From NCBI GenBank assembly GCA_020747015.1, contig JAGTJM010000034.1, forward strand, positions 248,001 through 312,000: DNA of 64,000 nt. The letters run 5' to 3'. The notes under the pieces are model-generated. The model was given only the letters and a program-made list of their open reading frames with translations, was not told the origin of the DNA and did no database searches. The stretch comes from Pyrenochaeta sp. MPI-SDFR-AT-0127. Taxonomy: Eukaryota; Ascomycota; Dothideomycetes; Pleosporales; Cucurbitariaceae. Positions 11,649-22,972 of this stretch are shown one piece after another. The translations under genes and the position numbers were made by a program. Each line of letters begins with the position of its first letter. The first letter of the stretch is position 1.

Positions 11649-12111
11649 ACGTGATGTGTGGCTATGTGGAGAGTGAAGATGGCGAGTTGTATGTGGTTGC
11701 TCGGTATATTTGGTCTGAAGGGCGCTGATCATTTGCAGTGATTAGAACTAGACAATTAGTCATGGAAAGAGATCAGGTTGGGTGGTTCGGCTTGGGGATA
11801 ACGCTTGCCTAGCATGGTGCATGGTACGAGATAGTCCTACCAGTTCTTAGTTATTTCTTGACATTTATGAATTATGAAGATTATGTTCCCTGAGTAAAAG
11901 GTTCCCGTCGTTGTAAACCGTCGCATGTATCAGTCAGACATTACACGCTGAATGGTTGAGAAGGGGCTTTCTTGATTATATGGGGATTTTTATGGCCTAT
12001 ACGTTTGGTATATAGTGCTTTTCATTACTTCGTCTTGCGATCACGCAGAACATCTACCTAGAACATCCTGTACCTGGATTACTTCTATCCCCACACCAGA
12101 TAATATATCAC
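11649..12111. other. Convergent 3' intergenic region
   Basis: Lies between the ends of the CFEM gene (+) and the lactonase-family gene (-). It is AT-richer than its neighbours and no gene is seen. Confidence 0.6.
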
Positions 12112-13423
12112 CTACTCCGCCCACACAACAGCACTAAGCCCATCCTCATTCTCCGGAACACCCACCGTCCCAATCCGCAAATCAGCCACCCGCTTCCCCA
12201 ACTTCCCCGACGCCACATCCCTCGCAACAATCGCCACGTTCGACGTAGTCTGGTCGCCAATCGCGACAAAGTCGCCAGCCCTGTTGATATCAAAGGTCCG
12301 CGGATAGGTGCCGTAGGACGACGTTATGTCCGTCCAGGTCAAGCGTCCATCCGACGCGATGCTGAATTGCGTGAGAGAATCCTCCTTTGCAGAGAATTTC
12401 TTGTCGTTACGGTTAGTCGTGTAGACGAAATTGTCTTTTACTTTGATTTCGCCAATCTTGGTGCCGGATGGCGCGGTGCGGTTGCCTTGGTACGGTGTCA
12501 GTGTTTGCTGGAGTGTTAGAGCCATACACCCTCCCGCCGCATATGTCGCGCTCCACGCAGACACGGAGTTGGAGAGCTCGTTGGCGACGAAGAGAGTTGT
12601 GGCTTGTGCTCTTCGCACGCGCGATGTGCTTGCTGGGCTCCAGAATGCGCCGTGTCGTGGTCCGGTGCCGGGAGCGGGTACGGCAGGTGGGCATTCGGTG
12701 AGCTGGCCTGATGTCTTGTCGATCTTGTTGATGCGGATTAGATCGGCCCCGAGGTCGGTCACGATTAGGAAATCCCCAGTAGGATCTACGAATGCGTGGT
12801 GCGGGTGTGGCGCTTCTTGGCGGCTGGGGATGGCTCCTTTTCCAGCCATGGTGTACTTTAGTGTCTGCAAGGGGTTCCCGCCATTCAGCGGTAGTTTGAA
12901 GGTTGTCACTTGCGAAGATTGGCTGTGTGCTGGTTAGTGGTTTTCCTAACGATGTATGCGTGGGAACCCACTAATGGGCATTTGCTATGAAGCCCCGCCC
13001 GTCTGCTCCGCCATAGAGAGTTGTTGCAACTACACCAAGAGGGGTGGTGCCTTTCCCAGTCGCAGTCAGGGTGCCGTTTGTACCAATGGAGAAGGAAACT
13101 AGGTTTCCGCTTTGCTGGCCATAGAAAACCTCGTCAGGTATGTATCTGTACGGGAGCCGAAGTCAGGTCAAGTTCAAACACGACTACTACATCGTGTTAA
13201 CGTACAGCGCTTTTCCAGGTCCATCGTATGTTATCCAACTAGGTAGTTTGTTCCCTGTCCGCGTTGAGCTACTCAGCGTCAGATTGCCTCCGCTGAAGGT
13301 CAGGTAGTTGACAGTGCCTGAATAATGCGTCGCCCAAAGGTTTGCAGCCGTTACGGCGCTTCCAAAAAGCGGCAGGGTCAGAGCAAGTGTAGACAGCATG
13401 ACGGACCTGGGAGGGAGCAACAA
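12112..13423 (-). CDS. Secreted lactonase-family seven-bladed beta-propeller protein
   Basis: Three exons on the minus strand, 13423-13206, 13145-12972 and 12922-12112, give about 400 residues; the introns are 60 and 49 bp. A signal peptide begins at Met1 or, more typically, at Met9 (MLSTLALTLPLFGSAVTA). Family features of the 6-phosphogluconolactonase-like lactonases (Pgl/PF10282 type) are GGADGRGFIANAHY, the HHAFVDPTGDFLIVTDLGAD region, GPRHGAFWSP and the DFVAIGDQTTSNVAIVARD blade near the C-terminus. Relatives hydrolyse sugar lactones or act as muconate-lactonising cyclases. Secretion makes a household pentose-phosphate role unlikely, so the substrate is unknown. Confidence 0.88.
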
Positions 13424-14745
13424 GCCATGCTAAGTCGCGGCAGCTGCATAGTAGTTATACACCTGACATGAGTAGCCATGTACACTGAAACCCGATTGTA
13501 TAGCACCTGCAACTATCCATTCGACCACATCATCCAGTGTGCTCATTTCGAAAAGTGCCTTTTCAGCCTCGGTTCCTATGCTCTAATCCCGAACAGTAAA
13601 GCCGGTACATGAAAAACAATCAAATGCAATATGCACGTCCTGTTTCAACCCAGACTAGCATGTTTCAACGTGACCACCAGACTCACTCATCAGCCTTATA
13701 TGTCGGCAAAAGGCCTCGCTAATGTGCGTGGCGGAGATCTCTTGGGTTGCTTGTCTGGCACTACCGGGATTCAAGCCGCTGCGCCGCAAGCATGCGCCGG
13801 CACTCAGACAGGGTATTTTGTATGCAGGGGCGTATCTATATGACTTCACCGTTCATATTCGCGACCTGAAGTCTAGGTGTGCTCTAAAGTCACTGAAAAA
13901 TTGAAGCGCTTTGTGCTAATCAAGAATTTCAAGTAGACAGATCTTTTCGCATAGCTAGGACTGAGGTTATTTCTATTTCTTCTCCTCGCATGTAGGACTG
14001 CATAAGCTTTGTTTCAACGATTTGTTGATATCTTAGTAACTAGAACGAGAGATCCAAGTCCATTGCCAGAGCTGCTTAAAGAGCCTTTGTAGTCTTGGGA
14101 GAGCGAGGGGCACTATTGGTTCGTCATGCTCCACAAACAGGGATTAAGTTTGTGGAGAATTAGTGGGAATAATGGTGTATATGTGTGTAGTCGTGTGTAA
14201 TGCTGGGTTGCATCAGCAGGATAAGAAAGTTGGACCATATTAGTCATTAACGAAGTACTCATATATGCTTGTTTTGGAGCAGGCAGTGATGTTTATAAGA
14301 AACATAAGTGCCACTACAGACGTCACTGTATATTGGAGTATTGATCGGACTGAGAACTAAGTGGGTGTCTCCAAGGTGCTCCAGGAGCTCATGATTCAGG
14401 AGGTCGGTAGTGCCTATTCCTGAAGGACTATCTCTCATGGTGAACGAAAGCTGACACGTATGAAATGTCTCGAGCTTTGCAAACATAGCATTGGACATTG
14501 AAGGAACTGAGTGGCGTGAGTAGCCGCTAGAGCCAGCATAAACGTCTCTCCAGGAGGTCGAGATGAACATGTCACACTTGCACTTGCATCGTTTATCACA
14601 CAGTTTAGAAAAAGTTGAAATTGAGTGAAGGCATTATATACATTGAGCTCATCTTGGCTTCTCCTTTGGCAAGGATACTAAACCCCAGCACCACGGTAAG
14701 GTGTGAGCTCTTCGCTGGGGAGGGCGACCCCGAAGGGCACACCCC
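13424..14745. other. Intergenic, no supported gene
   Basis: Short ORFs on both strands, including a 103-codon minus frame at 14259-14570, show no domain, signal peptide or splice continuity. AT content rises after about 13900. Confidence 0.5.
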
Positions 14746-14769
14746 CACCACCGAAGGACGTCGGTGGTG
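14746..14769. repeat. Inverted repeat with 8-bp arms
   Basis: CACCACCG and CGGTGGTG flank an 8-base loop. The hairpin starts 3 bases after the stop codon of the minus-strand ORF at 14773. Its role, if any, is unknown. Confidence 0.5.
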
Positions 14770-14772
14770 TCA

Positions 14773-15369
14773 TCAATCCAATTCATGGAATGGACTGGGA
14801 GTTGCCTGTATCCGTTCTCGCGCCAGGACTTTGGCTTGAGCCCTGCCGAAGAAAATCGGAGGGGAGAAAGGCTCGAGCCTTCTCTGGATCTTCAGGTCCC
14901 CCTTCGCCAGCCGTCGGAGTTCTGCCAGGATCTCGAGAAGCACAGGTGTTGCTGGCGCCTGTGAGTTTGTCATCAATCCCGAGACGACTTCGTGAGTTTC
15001 ACGAGTAGCAGTAGCCAGCGCCTGCAATTCGGTCGTCAACTCACGAAGCTCGTCACGAAGCGTCTCGGCAATAGACTCCCCATGCGGTGTCAATGCCATC
15101 CTCAACGCTCCGACATTCCTCTTTATGACCTCCAGGTTCTCCGGGCGGATGTCAGCTGAGCGTACACGCATCAGACGTACGTCTTCAGCGATCTGCTCGA
15201 GCTGAGTGCGAAAGAGGCCACGCCTGACACGCGCGGCATAAACGGAAAAGAAGAAAGAAGAAATGGTGAAGAAGGTACCGAGTATTGTCCAACATACCGG
15301 AAACCAAAAAGTAAATTCCCATTCATGATGGGCAAAAGAGATGAAGAACTTGTTGACAGGGCACAGGAA
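14773..15369 (-). CDS. Membrane-anchored coiled-coil ORF, 5' end unresolved
   Basis: The frame is open for about 198 codons after a TGA at 15372-15370. The first Met in frame is only at 15171, but the open part before it reads like a real exon: an aromatic, hydrophobic helix (FWFPVCWTILGTFFTISSFF) followed by basic residues. After it comes a helical region with heptad-like Leu/Ile spacing (ELRELTTELQALATATRETHE) and a Pro-rich end. An upstream exon is likely, perhaps ending in an acceptor such as AACAAG near 15352, but I could not find it. A competing reading treats 15230-15316 as an intron (GTATGT...GTGTCAG). I do not recognise the family; it could be a fragment of a decayed gene. Confidence 0.42.
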   Translation of the reverse strand, partial: FLCPVNKFFISFAHHEWEFTFWFPVCWTILGTFFTISSFFFSVYAARVRRGLFRTQLEQIAEDVRLMRVRSADIRPENLEVIKRNVGALRMALTPHGESIAETLRDELRELTTELQALATATRETHEVVSGLMTNSQAPATPVLLEILAELRRLAKGDLKIQRRLEPFSPPIFFGRAQAKVLARERIQATPSPFHELD

Positions 15370-16181
15370 TCAAAATGACAAAGTGCCAAAGGTGTCAGTC
15401 CTGAAGAGAAGAGAAGAAGAATCTAAAGGACGGACAGAAAGCCTTTTGAGGTATCCTCTGTGAAGAGTTGCTCTTTCCTCCCGAATTTTCAACAACAAAC
15501 AGTTCACAGTTGAGGAAAGAATGTGCGATGGAAGTGACAAGTGCACACTGAACGCTGACTCCAAGAGAAGTTACGAGGCAAGCTATGTAGGAAGGTACCC
15601 ATGATATTTGGGGAGCATGAAGCACGATTTCGCCCTTCTATGGAAGGACTTTCAAGATTCGGTGAAATTCCGAAATTCCGGGTAGAGAGATCATGTATCG
15701 TGGAATCTCCTGGGTGCATCGACGCCTGTATCTAGTCGGCTGAAGAATCCATGGAGTGGAGGCCACAAGGAGGCCACAATGAAATCTGAATCCCCCACCA
15801 CGGTAGGAAACTATGAGGTTCCATGTTGCAGCCATGGGGCTCAGACTTGTCAGTATCAGAATCCGTGGCTTTTCGCATTTACTGCAGGCACGAATATTCA
15901 CGGGACTGTAGATTCAAAGACCAAGGTTTGCAGGATTGGTTGAGGCTGGATGGACTCCATAACCACAGTTTGCACCAGTATTCTTGTGGTTGGGGTCGAG
16001 CGACCGTATCCAGTTGATCCGCTGGAATATCTCAGCATTTTGTGCCAATAACTTCTTCTCAACAAGTAGTTTATCTCTTATAAGACTGCTTCTCCTTCAT
16101 TAATCGATTGCGCAAGCTCATCACCTTGTCTTATCGCCCTATCTTGTCGCCCTGTCTTATCACCATATCTATTCAGCCAGC
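15370..16181. other. Intergenic with possible decayed upstream exons and a GATA-site cluster
   Basis: Several overlapping minus frames (15395-15901) have coding-like stretches but no consistent splice chain to the downstream ORF. On the plus strand, 16066-16165 holds repeated CTTATC or TTATCTC words (reverse complement GATAAG), in the promoter of the F-box gene. They match the HGATAR core bound by fungal GATA factors such as AreA. Confidence 0.4.
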
Positions 16182-17252
16182 ATGGTTGTGAGTGTTGTCT
16201 ATGAGCTCTTCCAGCGCCTCGCAATACTTGTTCGACTGTGGCGTCCTCGACCAGGCTTGGGTGCGTTCGCTCTTCCGCCTGAGATCACCTTGATGATCGC
16301 TACACATCTCTCCAATCCTTCCGTCATCTCTCTGGCTTTGACCTGCCGACATCTTCATAGTCTGTGCTTTCCTCGACCGCCTCGACTCAATACGCCAGAG
16401 AAGGAAGCACTGTTGCTGTTGCTCGAGAAGGATCTGGCCACACTATATTACTGCCATTATTGCGTGCGCCTTCATCGGTGGTACTCGCGCTGGGGCAATT
16501 ACATTCATCCCTTTGTTTACGAGGACTTGCCATGCAAGCAACAGCTTCACCTTAGTGTCGTTTCCCTTCCACTTATCTGCTACATTCCATATCACCATGC
16601 TCGCTTGGCCATGAATCGACATTTTTATGGCGCCAACCATGGGCCGTCAGTTCAATACTTTGCGGAGCGTGCCTCGATGCACAATTCCTTATTCAGTCTC
16701 TCTGGCACAATTTCGGATTCAAGGTCTCTGCGTGCTCGCATCATCGAAGATCAACTGCTGTTCTTATCAGTCACAACTATGTGTCATTCACGGGGCGATT
16801 CAAGAACGCTAAGAAACTACGTTGACTCTAAGGGGCATTTAGTCTGTAGGCATCTCACCCAGTCAAACAGATACTCCGATTGTCTTCCCATGCAGCTTCC
16901 CGAGCTTGCCAAGGACAAAATTACACCTGAACATTTCGCAGCCTGTCATCAATCACTGCGGTCCTGCCCCATCTGTCTAACAGACTATTGTATCGACATA
17001 TCTTGGCGTGGCAGAAGAAAGGGTTATGTCATAAAAGTGTCCATCTATCGCCTGCTCGGAGACTGCAGATCGCCATTTAGCTGGAGCTGGAGTAACATGG
17101 CAACCTGGCAAGGGGTAGACGAACCACGGATTAAGTTTCCTATTCAATATAGACCTGGAATTGTTAGAGACACATGGACTAAAGCGGACGGTCTTGATGA
17201 AGGGGCTCAATGTGACTGGGTTGAAATACCTGAACAGACTTCGTCGAGATGA
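16182..17252 (+). CDS. F-box-like protein, 356 aa
   Basis: Single exon. The N-terminal part contains an F-box-like helix set (LPPEITLMIATHL, then SLALTCRHLHSLC) at about 31-62. The rest is a fungal-type region rich in Cys, His and aromatic residues (YYCHYCVRLHRWY; SCPICLTDYC), which could hold structural zinc but does not match a named domain. F-box proteins link substrates to SCF ubiquitin ligases through Skp1. Such proteins are numerous in ascomycetes and most have no known substrate. Confidence 0.75.
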   Translation: MVVSVVYELFQRLAILVRLWRPRPGLGAFALPPEITLMIATHLSNPSVISLALTCRHLHSLCFPRPPRLNTPEKEALLLLLEKDLATLYYCHYCVRLHRWYSRWGNYIHPFVYEDLPCKQQLHLSVVSLPLICYIPYHHARLAMNRHFYGANHGPSVQYFAERASMHNSLFSLSGTISDSRSLRARIIEDQLLFLSVTTMCHSRGDSRTLRNYVDSKGHLVCRHLTQSNRYSDCLPMQLPELAKDKITPEHFAACHQSLRSCPICLTDYCIDISWRGRRKGYVIKVSIYRLLGDCRSPFSWSWSNMATWQGVDEPRIKFPIQYRPGIVRDTWTKADGLDEGAQCDWVEIPEQTSSR

Positions 17253-18973
17253 GGAAAACGCATTGTCTCTCGAGCGTCGGCCAAGGTCTCGCATTGCTAA
17301 GGCCCTTCAGCTTAGCTGAAAAGATGCTCTGAAGTTCTCTAAGAGATTTTGTTCATTGTGCAAGCAATTTTTGCGCCTTTCTCTGGCAGTTGCTAGTGGA
17401 CACTAAGTCTGGGGTTGGATCAGTGCATAAAGATTCATGCACGAACAACATACCAATTCTTTCATGTAGGCTGAAGTTGAATTATGTTAATACACTGCAA
17501 TTAACCAACAACGCGCCGAGAAAATCCCACGAGGCGTTATGGTCTGCATACCTTAACCAGAGAGACCAAAACATCAAAAGATACTTTACACGCCTAACTT
17601 CAATCTGGGTTCACTCATGTTCATAACAAAGAACCTACAATCAGTGTTTCGTGCGTCGTAGGGCTATTTGATCCGACGAGTTCCTCTCCACAAGTATCCT
17701 GTTTCTGTTCATCTTGTTGGTCCAACAAAATCACTCTGAAACTTTCCCTAGCATCCTTGAATGAGCTAGTGATGTCTATAGTCCTTTGGAGATCGAGTCT
17801 GCACATGTCCGTCTAGTCCACAGAATATCAAAGTGATGTGGCATACGAGTGCAAGCAACAATGGTTGCAGTTACAACCAGCAAACATGGATTAGGCTTCA
17901 TGAACGAGAAAGGTGGGACGGAAAACTTGTGAAACTTTAGATGGCCGTAGAGACTTAAAAGAATATGCCTGACACGAGAAGAACGATGTCAGTTGCTGAC
18001 CTGGCTCTTCATCTCTCATCAAAGATTAATGTTCTATAGTTTTGCGGCGCTATAAAAGCTTCCTTAAATGTCCTACCACTGTCAATGAGGGCATTCTTAC
18101 CTAAACAATTTGCCAAATTGTACAAGTTATACGAGCAAAAGCCGTTCATAAGTCGAGCAGTGGCACAACTGGAGAGCAACACAGTGGACAACAAGAAGTT
18201 CACTAAGGTGGCCGCAGTCACACAAACCTCTTCCGAGATTCTTTGCAACTTCATAATACAGAAGTCCCTCAATTTGTCCTGGAAGTGGACAAGGCTAGAA
18301 AGTGCAGCAAGGCTGTGCCGTGCCTACTTTTCGGCGCCTATTGGCCCCCACTTTGCCGCACAATTCTGGTACGCCTGACGTATCGAGAAAACAATTGGCA
18401 AGCCTAGCCTAGGAGATTAGCTCACTTACAGATAAAGTACGCGATGAGGCAGCCATTTGTGTAGCGACGACGGCATGCCATCATAGCGGAGCGTAGATCC
18501 ATTCCCGAAATGAACCCACATGCCGGCGAGTCATGAAGGTGCCAAATCTCAGCTAGATGTAGATTTATTGCGCATGATCGAGGCTTAGATCTGTTGAGGA
18601 ATATCGGCAGGCTGGTAGTATGCGTGGATAGGTGTAGCTATTATGCTGGGCACATGCGTGGTGACTGACAGCAGCAGTACACGATTAACAATGTGCCCTT
18701 ATCTTTTTGGAAAAATCACTTGAGCACAGCGCACAGGGCATGTTACCGTGCACAAGGCAGCCATCTAGATGAAGCTAAGGCTGTATTGCCTGCACACAAG
18801 GCAGCTTGCAAGACAAGGCGAATGTAGCGGGAACCAATAATTAAAGGCTGTGTGGAGACACCAAGCGGCACAACGCTAGAAAACTCATATGAGTGCACGA
18901 TACCTCTTCTCTTCTTCACCATTCGCCTCCAATAGATCTCTCCTATACAGTCTTATCCTAAGCAAATAATGGC
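17253..18973. other. Intergenic, no clear gene
   Basis: Overlapping ORFs at 18009-18272 (-) and 18085-18378 (+) cannot both be real and neither shows a family motif. The minus one has a hydrophobic N-terminal part, but support is too weak to call it a gene. Confidence 0.45.
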
Positions 18974-19653
18974 ATGAAACTGCTCACCTACCTTCTTCGC
19001 TTACCCAACTGTATGCTTTTCTGTCTCCAGTTATCCCATTAGGCTTTCTACCTACAGCATTTGGGCTTATTCGTGGTGCGGGACGACCGGAGTGTCGTGT
19101 AGGTTTTTCTGAGTAGATAGTTCTATCGCTGCTTGCTCACGACTCCTCCAGATTTCATCAATGACGCGGTCACGACGTGCTCCAGTTATGGCATTGATCT
19201 CAGAACGTTAGTAACTTGGTCGGATCCCATTTTCCTGTACGTTACTACGACGGAGACAGCGTCAGACGCACCATCTACATTATCAGTGGTTCCTAGGACC
19301 ACTCTTCAGCCGTACCCCAAACATCAATCTCAACAACTTCTACATCACCATCAACGATCACGGGCGGCGACTATCAACCAGATGAACTTCGGGATACAGA
19401 ACTCAATGGTAAAGTCAAAAGAGGTCTCATTGCAGTGTCAGTGATTGCGGGCATTCTCGCCATCACTGTCTGTATCCTATTATATCTATTACGAAAGCAC
19501 AAGGACATGAACTTAAAGACTCCTGATACTGGAACAGATCTTCCAGAATGGTGTACGCCCAAGGAGACAGAAGTTGGTGCAGATAATGACAAGTCAAACA
19601 ATAGAGCAGCAGCCGATCTATCAGAATTCAACGGCAGTATCACTAGGTCTTAG
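18974..19653 (+). pseudogene. Probable decayed membrane glycoprotein gene
   Basis: An ATG at 18974 starts MKLLTYLLRLPNC, like a signal peptide. Further on, one frame reads a Cys-containing piece and a Thr/Ser-rich stretch (LYVTTTETASDAPSTLSVV, to about 19285). A second frame then reads TSISTTSTSPSTITGG and a transmembrane helix (GLIAVSVIAGILAITVCILLYLL, first part near 19420-19490), with a polar tail ending at 19653. The two frames are offset and I found no intron that joins them cleanly; an in-frame TAG lies near 19286. The layout (signal, Cys region, mucin-like stalk, one helix, tail) is common for fungal surface proteins. It may be a frameshifted gene, or real with splicing I could not resolve. 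Confidence 0.42.
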
Positions 19654-20297
19654 GAAAACTGGAACGGCAGCTCCATTTTACCCGCAGGCATGAACCAAAA
19701 TTGAGGCCTCACCAGTACTTTTGCTGGCTTGAAAATTCTGGCTGTAATGGTTCCTAGATCCGTCCAGGGCCCTGGCATATGAGTTGACGCGTCTCATGTA
19801 ACGGGAAAGGCTAAGCTTTCACCGCGGGTGATAGGATCCAGTAACTCTTAGACTCTCTACTGTCGATAGTCTGAGCCATACAACATCAAAATCACTAGCC
19901 CTAAAGGTCCCCAAATTTACCTGAGAAGATCTGTTCTGCCTAGTAGAGAGCAAAAGAATTGTCATGAAAGATGTCCACTCACAAAATGCTCTGGATATTA
20001 TATAGTGATATAGTTTCAGGTCTTGACAATGAGCCATGCTAACGATTATCATCACGTTGCCTGCAGCGACACGATTGAGCCCATTGGAGGTGCTTAGTCA
20101 TTGGAATGTACAATTTTTGCCTAGCTCTTTTGGATGAGTGCCATCATACAAAACGCTGTGTAAGAGCGGCATACGACGCTGGACATCGTAGCGCATTGAC
20201 CATTAGTTTGGCCCACACTTTATAGCCAGATTAGACCTGTATTACATTCTGTATTACAGCCAAAGCCCTTACCGTCCATGATGTGCCACTCAATAAA
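19654..20297. other. Intergenic
   Basis: No ORF with family features. It holds the 3' flank of the HET-domain gene on the minus strand. Confidence 0.55.
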
Positions 20298-22202
20298 TCA
20301 TTGAAACTGAAACATCTCGGGTTTAAAACCAAGCATTATGCTTTCGTAACTCATCATATCATGTAAATAACAATCTCCGAGAAGCTCATATGATGTTCCA
20401 ACCGACCTGATGACAAATGGAACTGCACATCCTGCAAGGAAACATATATGATCACCTAATTTCGTGCCCATCGGGACCCAAGCTAGACTTCCATTGTTCG
20501 TGACACAAAATTTTCGACCTGCTGAAAGCTCTAGGAATAAACTTTCGAAGATGACTTCGTGACTGGATGGGTTGTTTTGGCTTAGAATATCGTGACGACG
20601 CTTCAGAGATTTACCTGTCCCGCGCACACATCTGCTGTAAAACGCTTGGAAGCCGGTGATGTACTCTGCATCTGATGTGACGCCTCTATCCGACAATGAG
20701 TTGAACGCCATAGTGCGGCAAAATGCTTCGAAACGATCAGCCTTGTTCGCAAGAATAGCCCTTTTCGCAACCGGATTCCAGTGTTGAGCGCCAAACCAGC
20801 ACATGAGTTGCCAGTGCAACATATTTTGGAGCCGCGACTTCATCGCTGATAATGTCTTGCGGCCCTCGAAAAGATCCATGTATGGCATTGAATCAATGAT
20901 TAGATACGGACTATCAACAACAGCTCCCGAAATGCTTAAGATCTGCCTGATCAGCCACATAGCGCTTTATTCTCAAGACCGGAAACATACCTTGCCGACA
21001 ATTGTAGCATGGCGATAATGGGCTTTGAAGTACGTATAGCCAGGATAGTAGCGCGTCAAAGGGACAAATCTGAACGCAGCTGGTTTCCAATCCGGAACCC
21101 AGCTTGGTAGGCCTGATGGATGCTGACTGTATAATTTGCAAGCCAGAAATCTACAAGTTCGCTGTAGGTCATTCCTACATTGGTGAGGTTCGAGCGGAGT
21201 GGAGGATTTCTTGTACCAATTGGTGCGACGCACAGCCAAATTCAGAGCGATCGTTGCAATCTCTATGTAGACATCCTCTTCAGTTTTCTTGTAATCAACT
21301 AAATCCATGCGCACTGCTGTTTGCGTGGACAGTAGTGCAAACACTCGGTCTCGAGCATCCGTAGCGCCGAGCAATTGACTTTTCGTCCATAAATCCACGA
21401 TACGAACGTCATCAGTTTTATCTATTGAGCGAGAGATTTCGTCTATAGCGAGGCTTACTGGTCGCAAAATAAGATCCCTGCAATCAGAGGTGTTCTTGCT
21501 AGCAAGAGCAACAGCGTTTCCAATAGCCAAGCACACCCCCGTGGCATGCGCGCAGTGAATGAGAACCTCGGTTGAAATTTCCAAAGCACCAGACATGAAC
21601 ACTGAATGAGATGCATTCAAGAACTCCTGCACAATCCAGACACGTCCAAACCATGGGCGAGAGAGTAGCGAAGCCCAACCACGCCATCCATCGTCATTGG
21701 GAGGTAAGCATAACTCGCTCAGTGATGCAGCCCTAAGGTCGTCTAGTTTTGTATGGATCTTCCGCCTTTCGCAGAATAGCTTCATCAAGCAAACTGCCCG
21801 GTTGTCGTGTTTTTCTTCTTTTCCAAGCCAGAATATGACTTTGGTAGCTCGTTGATATATTTCTCGCATCATGCTGACTTGTATGCTCTTCTCTTCCATG
21901 TCCTTTTGGTTGATACAAATGGCGTCTGCCCACAGCAGACCGCAATAGCGTTCGTTTTGTAATTGTAATAGGACTTCCGATAAGTTCTGCGCTATACATA
22001 AATCCTGTCCATTACAGACTATGTAATTCGGGGGGTTCAGATCACCCCAGACGTAAGAGATTGCAGTAAATTCCACATCTGAATCGAGATTGAAGATCTC
22101 GGAAGTGATCTTAATCCCAGTCTGGCCATCTCGGGGCTGAATGCGCAGTAGACGGATGTCTTTAGGAAGCTTGAGTGGGTAATGTATGAGTTTAGATGCC
22201 AT
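20298..22202 (-). CDS. Heterokaryon-incompatibility (HET) domain protein
   Basis: Two exons, 22202-20991 and 20942-20298 (48 bp intron, phase 0), give 618 residues. The N-terminal HET domain is complete: FTAISYVWGD at 45-54, LLWADAICINQKD at 89-101, then the SIQVSMMREIYQRATKVIFWLG block, and RPWFGRVWIVQEF further on. The remaining 400 residues are the usual poorly conserved HET tail (DARDRVFALLS; LPSWVPDW). HET domains are TIR-related and trigger cell death when incompatible partners or non-self signals are met. No NACHT or repeat domain is fused, so this is a stand-alone HET protein. It lies about 7 kb from the TPR/subtilase/gasdermin-like genes. Confidence 0.93.
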
Positions 22203-22972
22203 AATCTCGCTAGCATTACCCCTCTTCTAATTTAGTCTATCAGTATTTGAAGTGATTTAGGTTGCGGTACAAGATTTTAGATGTGAAGACTTGAGCCTGA
22301 AAGTGACGAAAAATCCGTAGGCTGACCGTTATATAAGTCAAGGGTGTAGGTAAGGAGGCTAGTGAGTTGCGGAAAACAACGTTAGTTCCCGCATTTCTCC
22401 ATCATGTGTTTTGTTTGATTGGTCCATCTCCCCAGCCTTGCATCCACCACCATTGTACAGCTCACCGGTTTTACATCTCGCCTCCGAGTCGTCCAAAATT
22501 AGCCACAGGTCATGTGCGGTTGCAACAAAGTACTGTTTGTCTGGATGGTTTATGTATGAGTAGCAAGATCCAGCGCTCCTTCTTGATGGATGAGGATGTT
22601 CGCATTGCGCTAACTAAAGCTCTACTTGACTTCAGTCTGCCGTGCGAATTTGTCAGGCTCTGCATTCATGGAATAATTTTTCTCTGTCGCTGATCTTGTC
22701 CTTTGGAACGGGTTCATCATCAGTGTTGAGCTAGGTAGACTTCCTACAACTATCTCGATCGTAATATCCTATCCTTATACCTGGACTTATCCGACTGACC
22801 GATAGCGACTTTTTGTACCAATTACTATGGGTTAGTGCTTCCCATTGGCAAAGTTACATTAATTCTTTCTTCCTAGATCGCCCAATTCATTATATTCATA
22901 GTGGAGCACATAGCCTTTTAAGTTGCATTTGTTGATGACTGTCTGTCATCATCACCAGCAATATCCCGCTCC
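22203..22972. other. Intergenic
   Basis: Contains the promoter of the HET gene (minus) and the 3' flank of the next minus gene. The 108-codon plus ORF at 22367-22693 has no recognisable features. Confidence 0.55.

Noticed and set aside
1497..13423. Secondary-metabolite cluster around the FAD oxidase
   Set aside because: No polyketide synthase, peptide synthetase, terpene cyclase, P450 or pathway regulator nearby.
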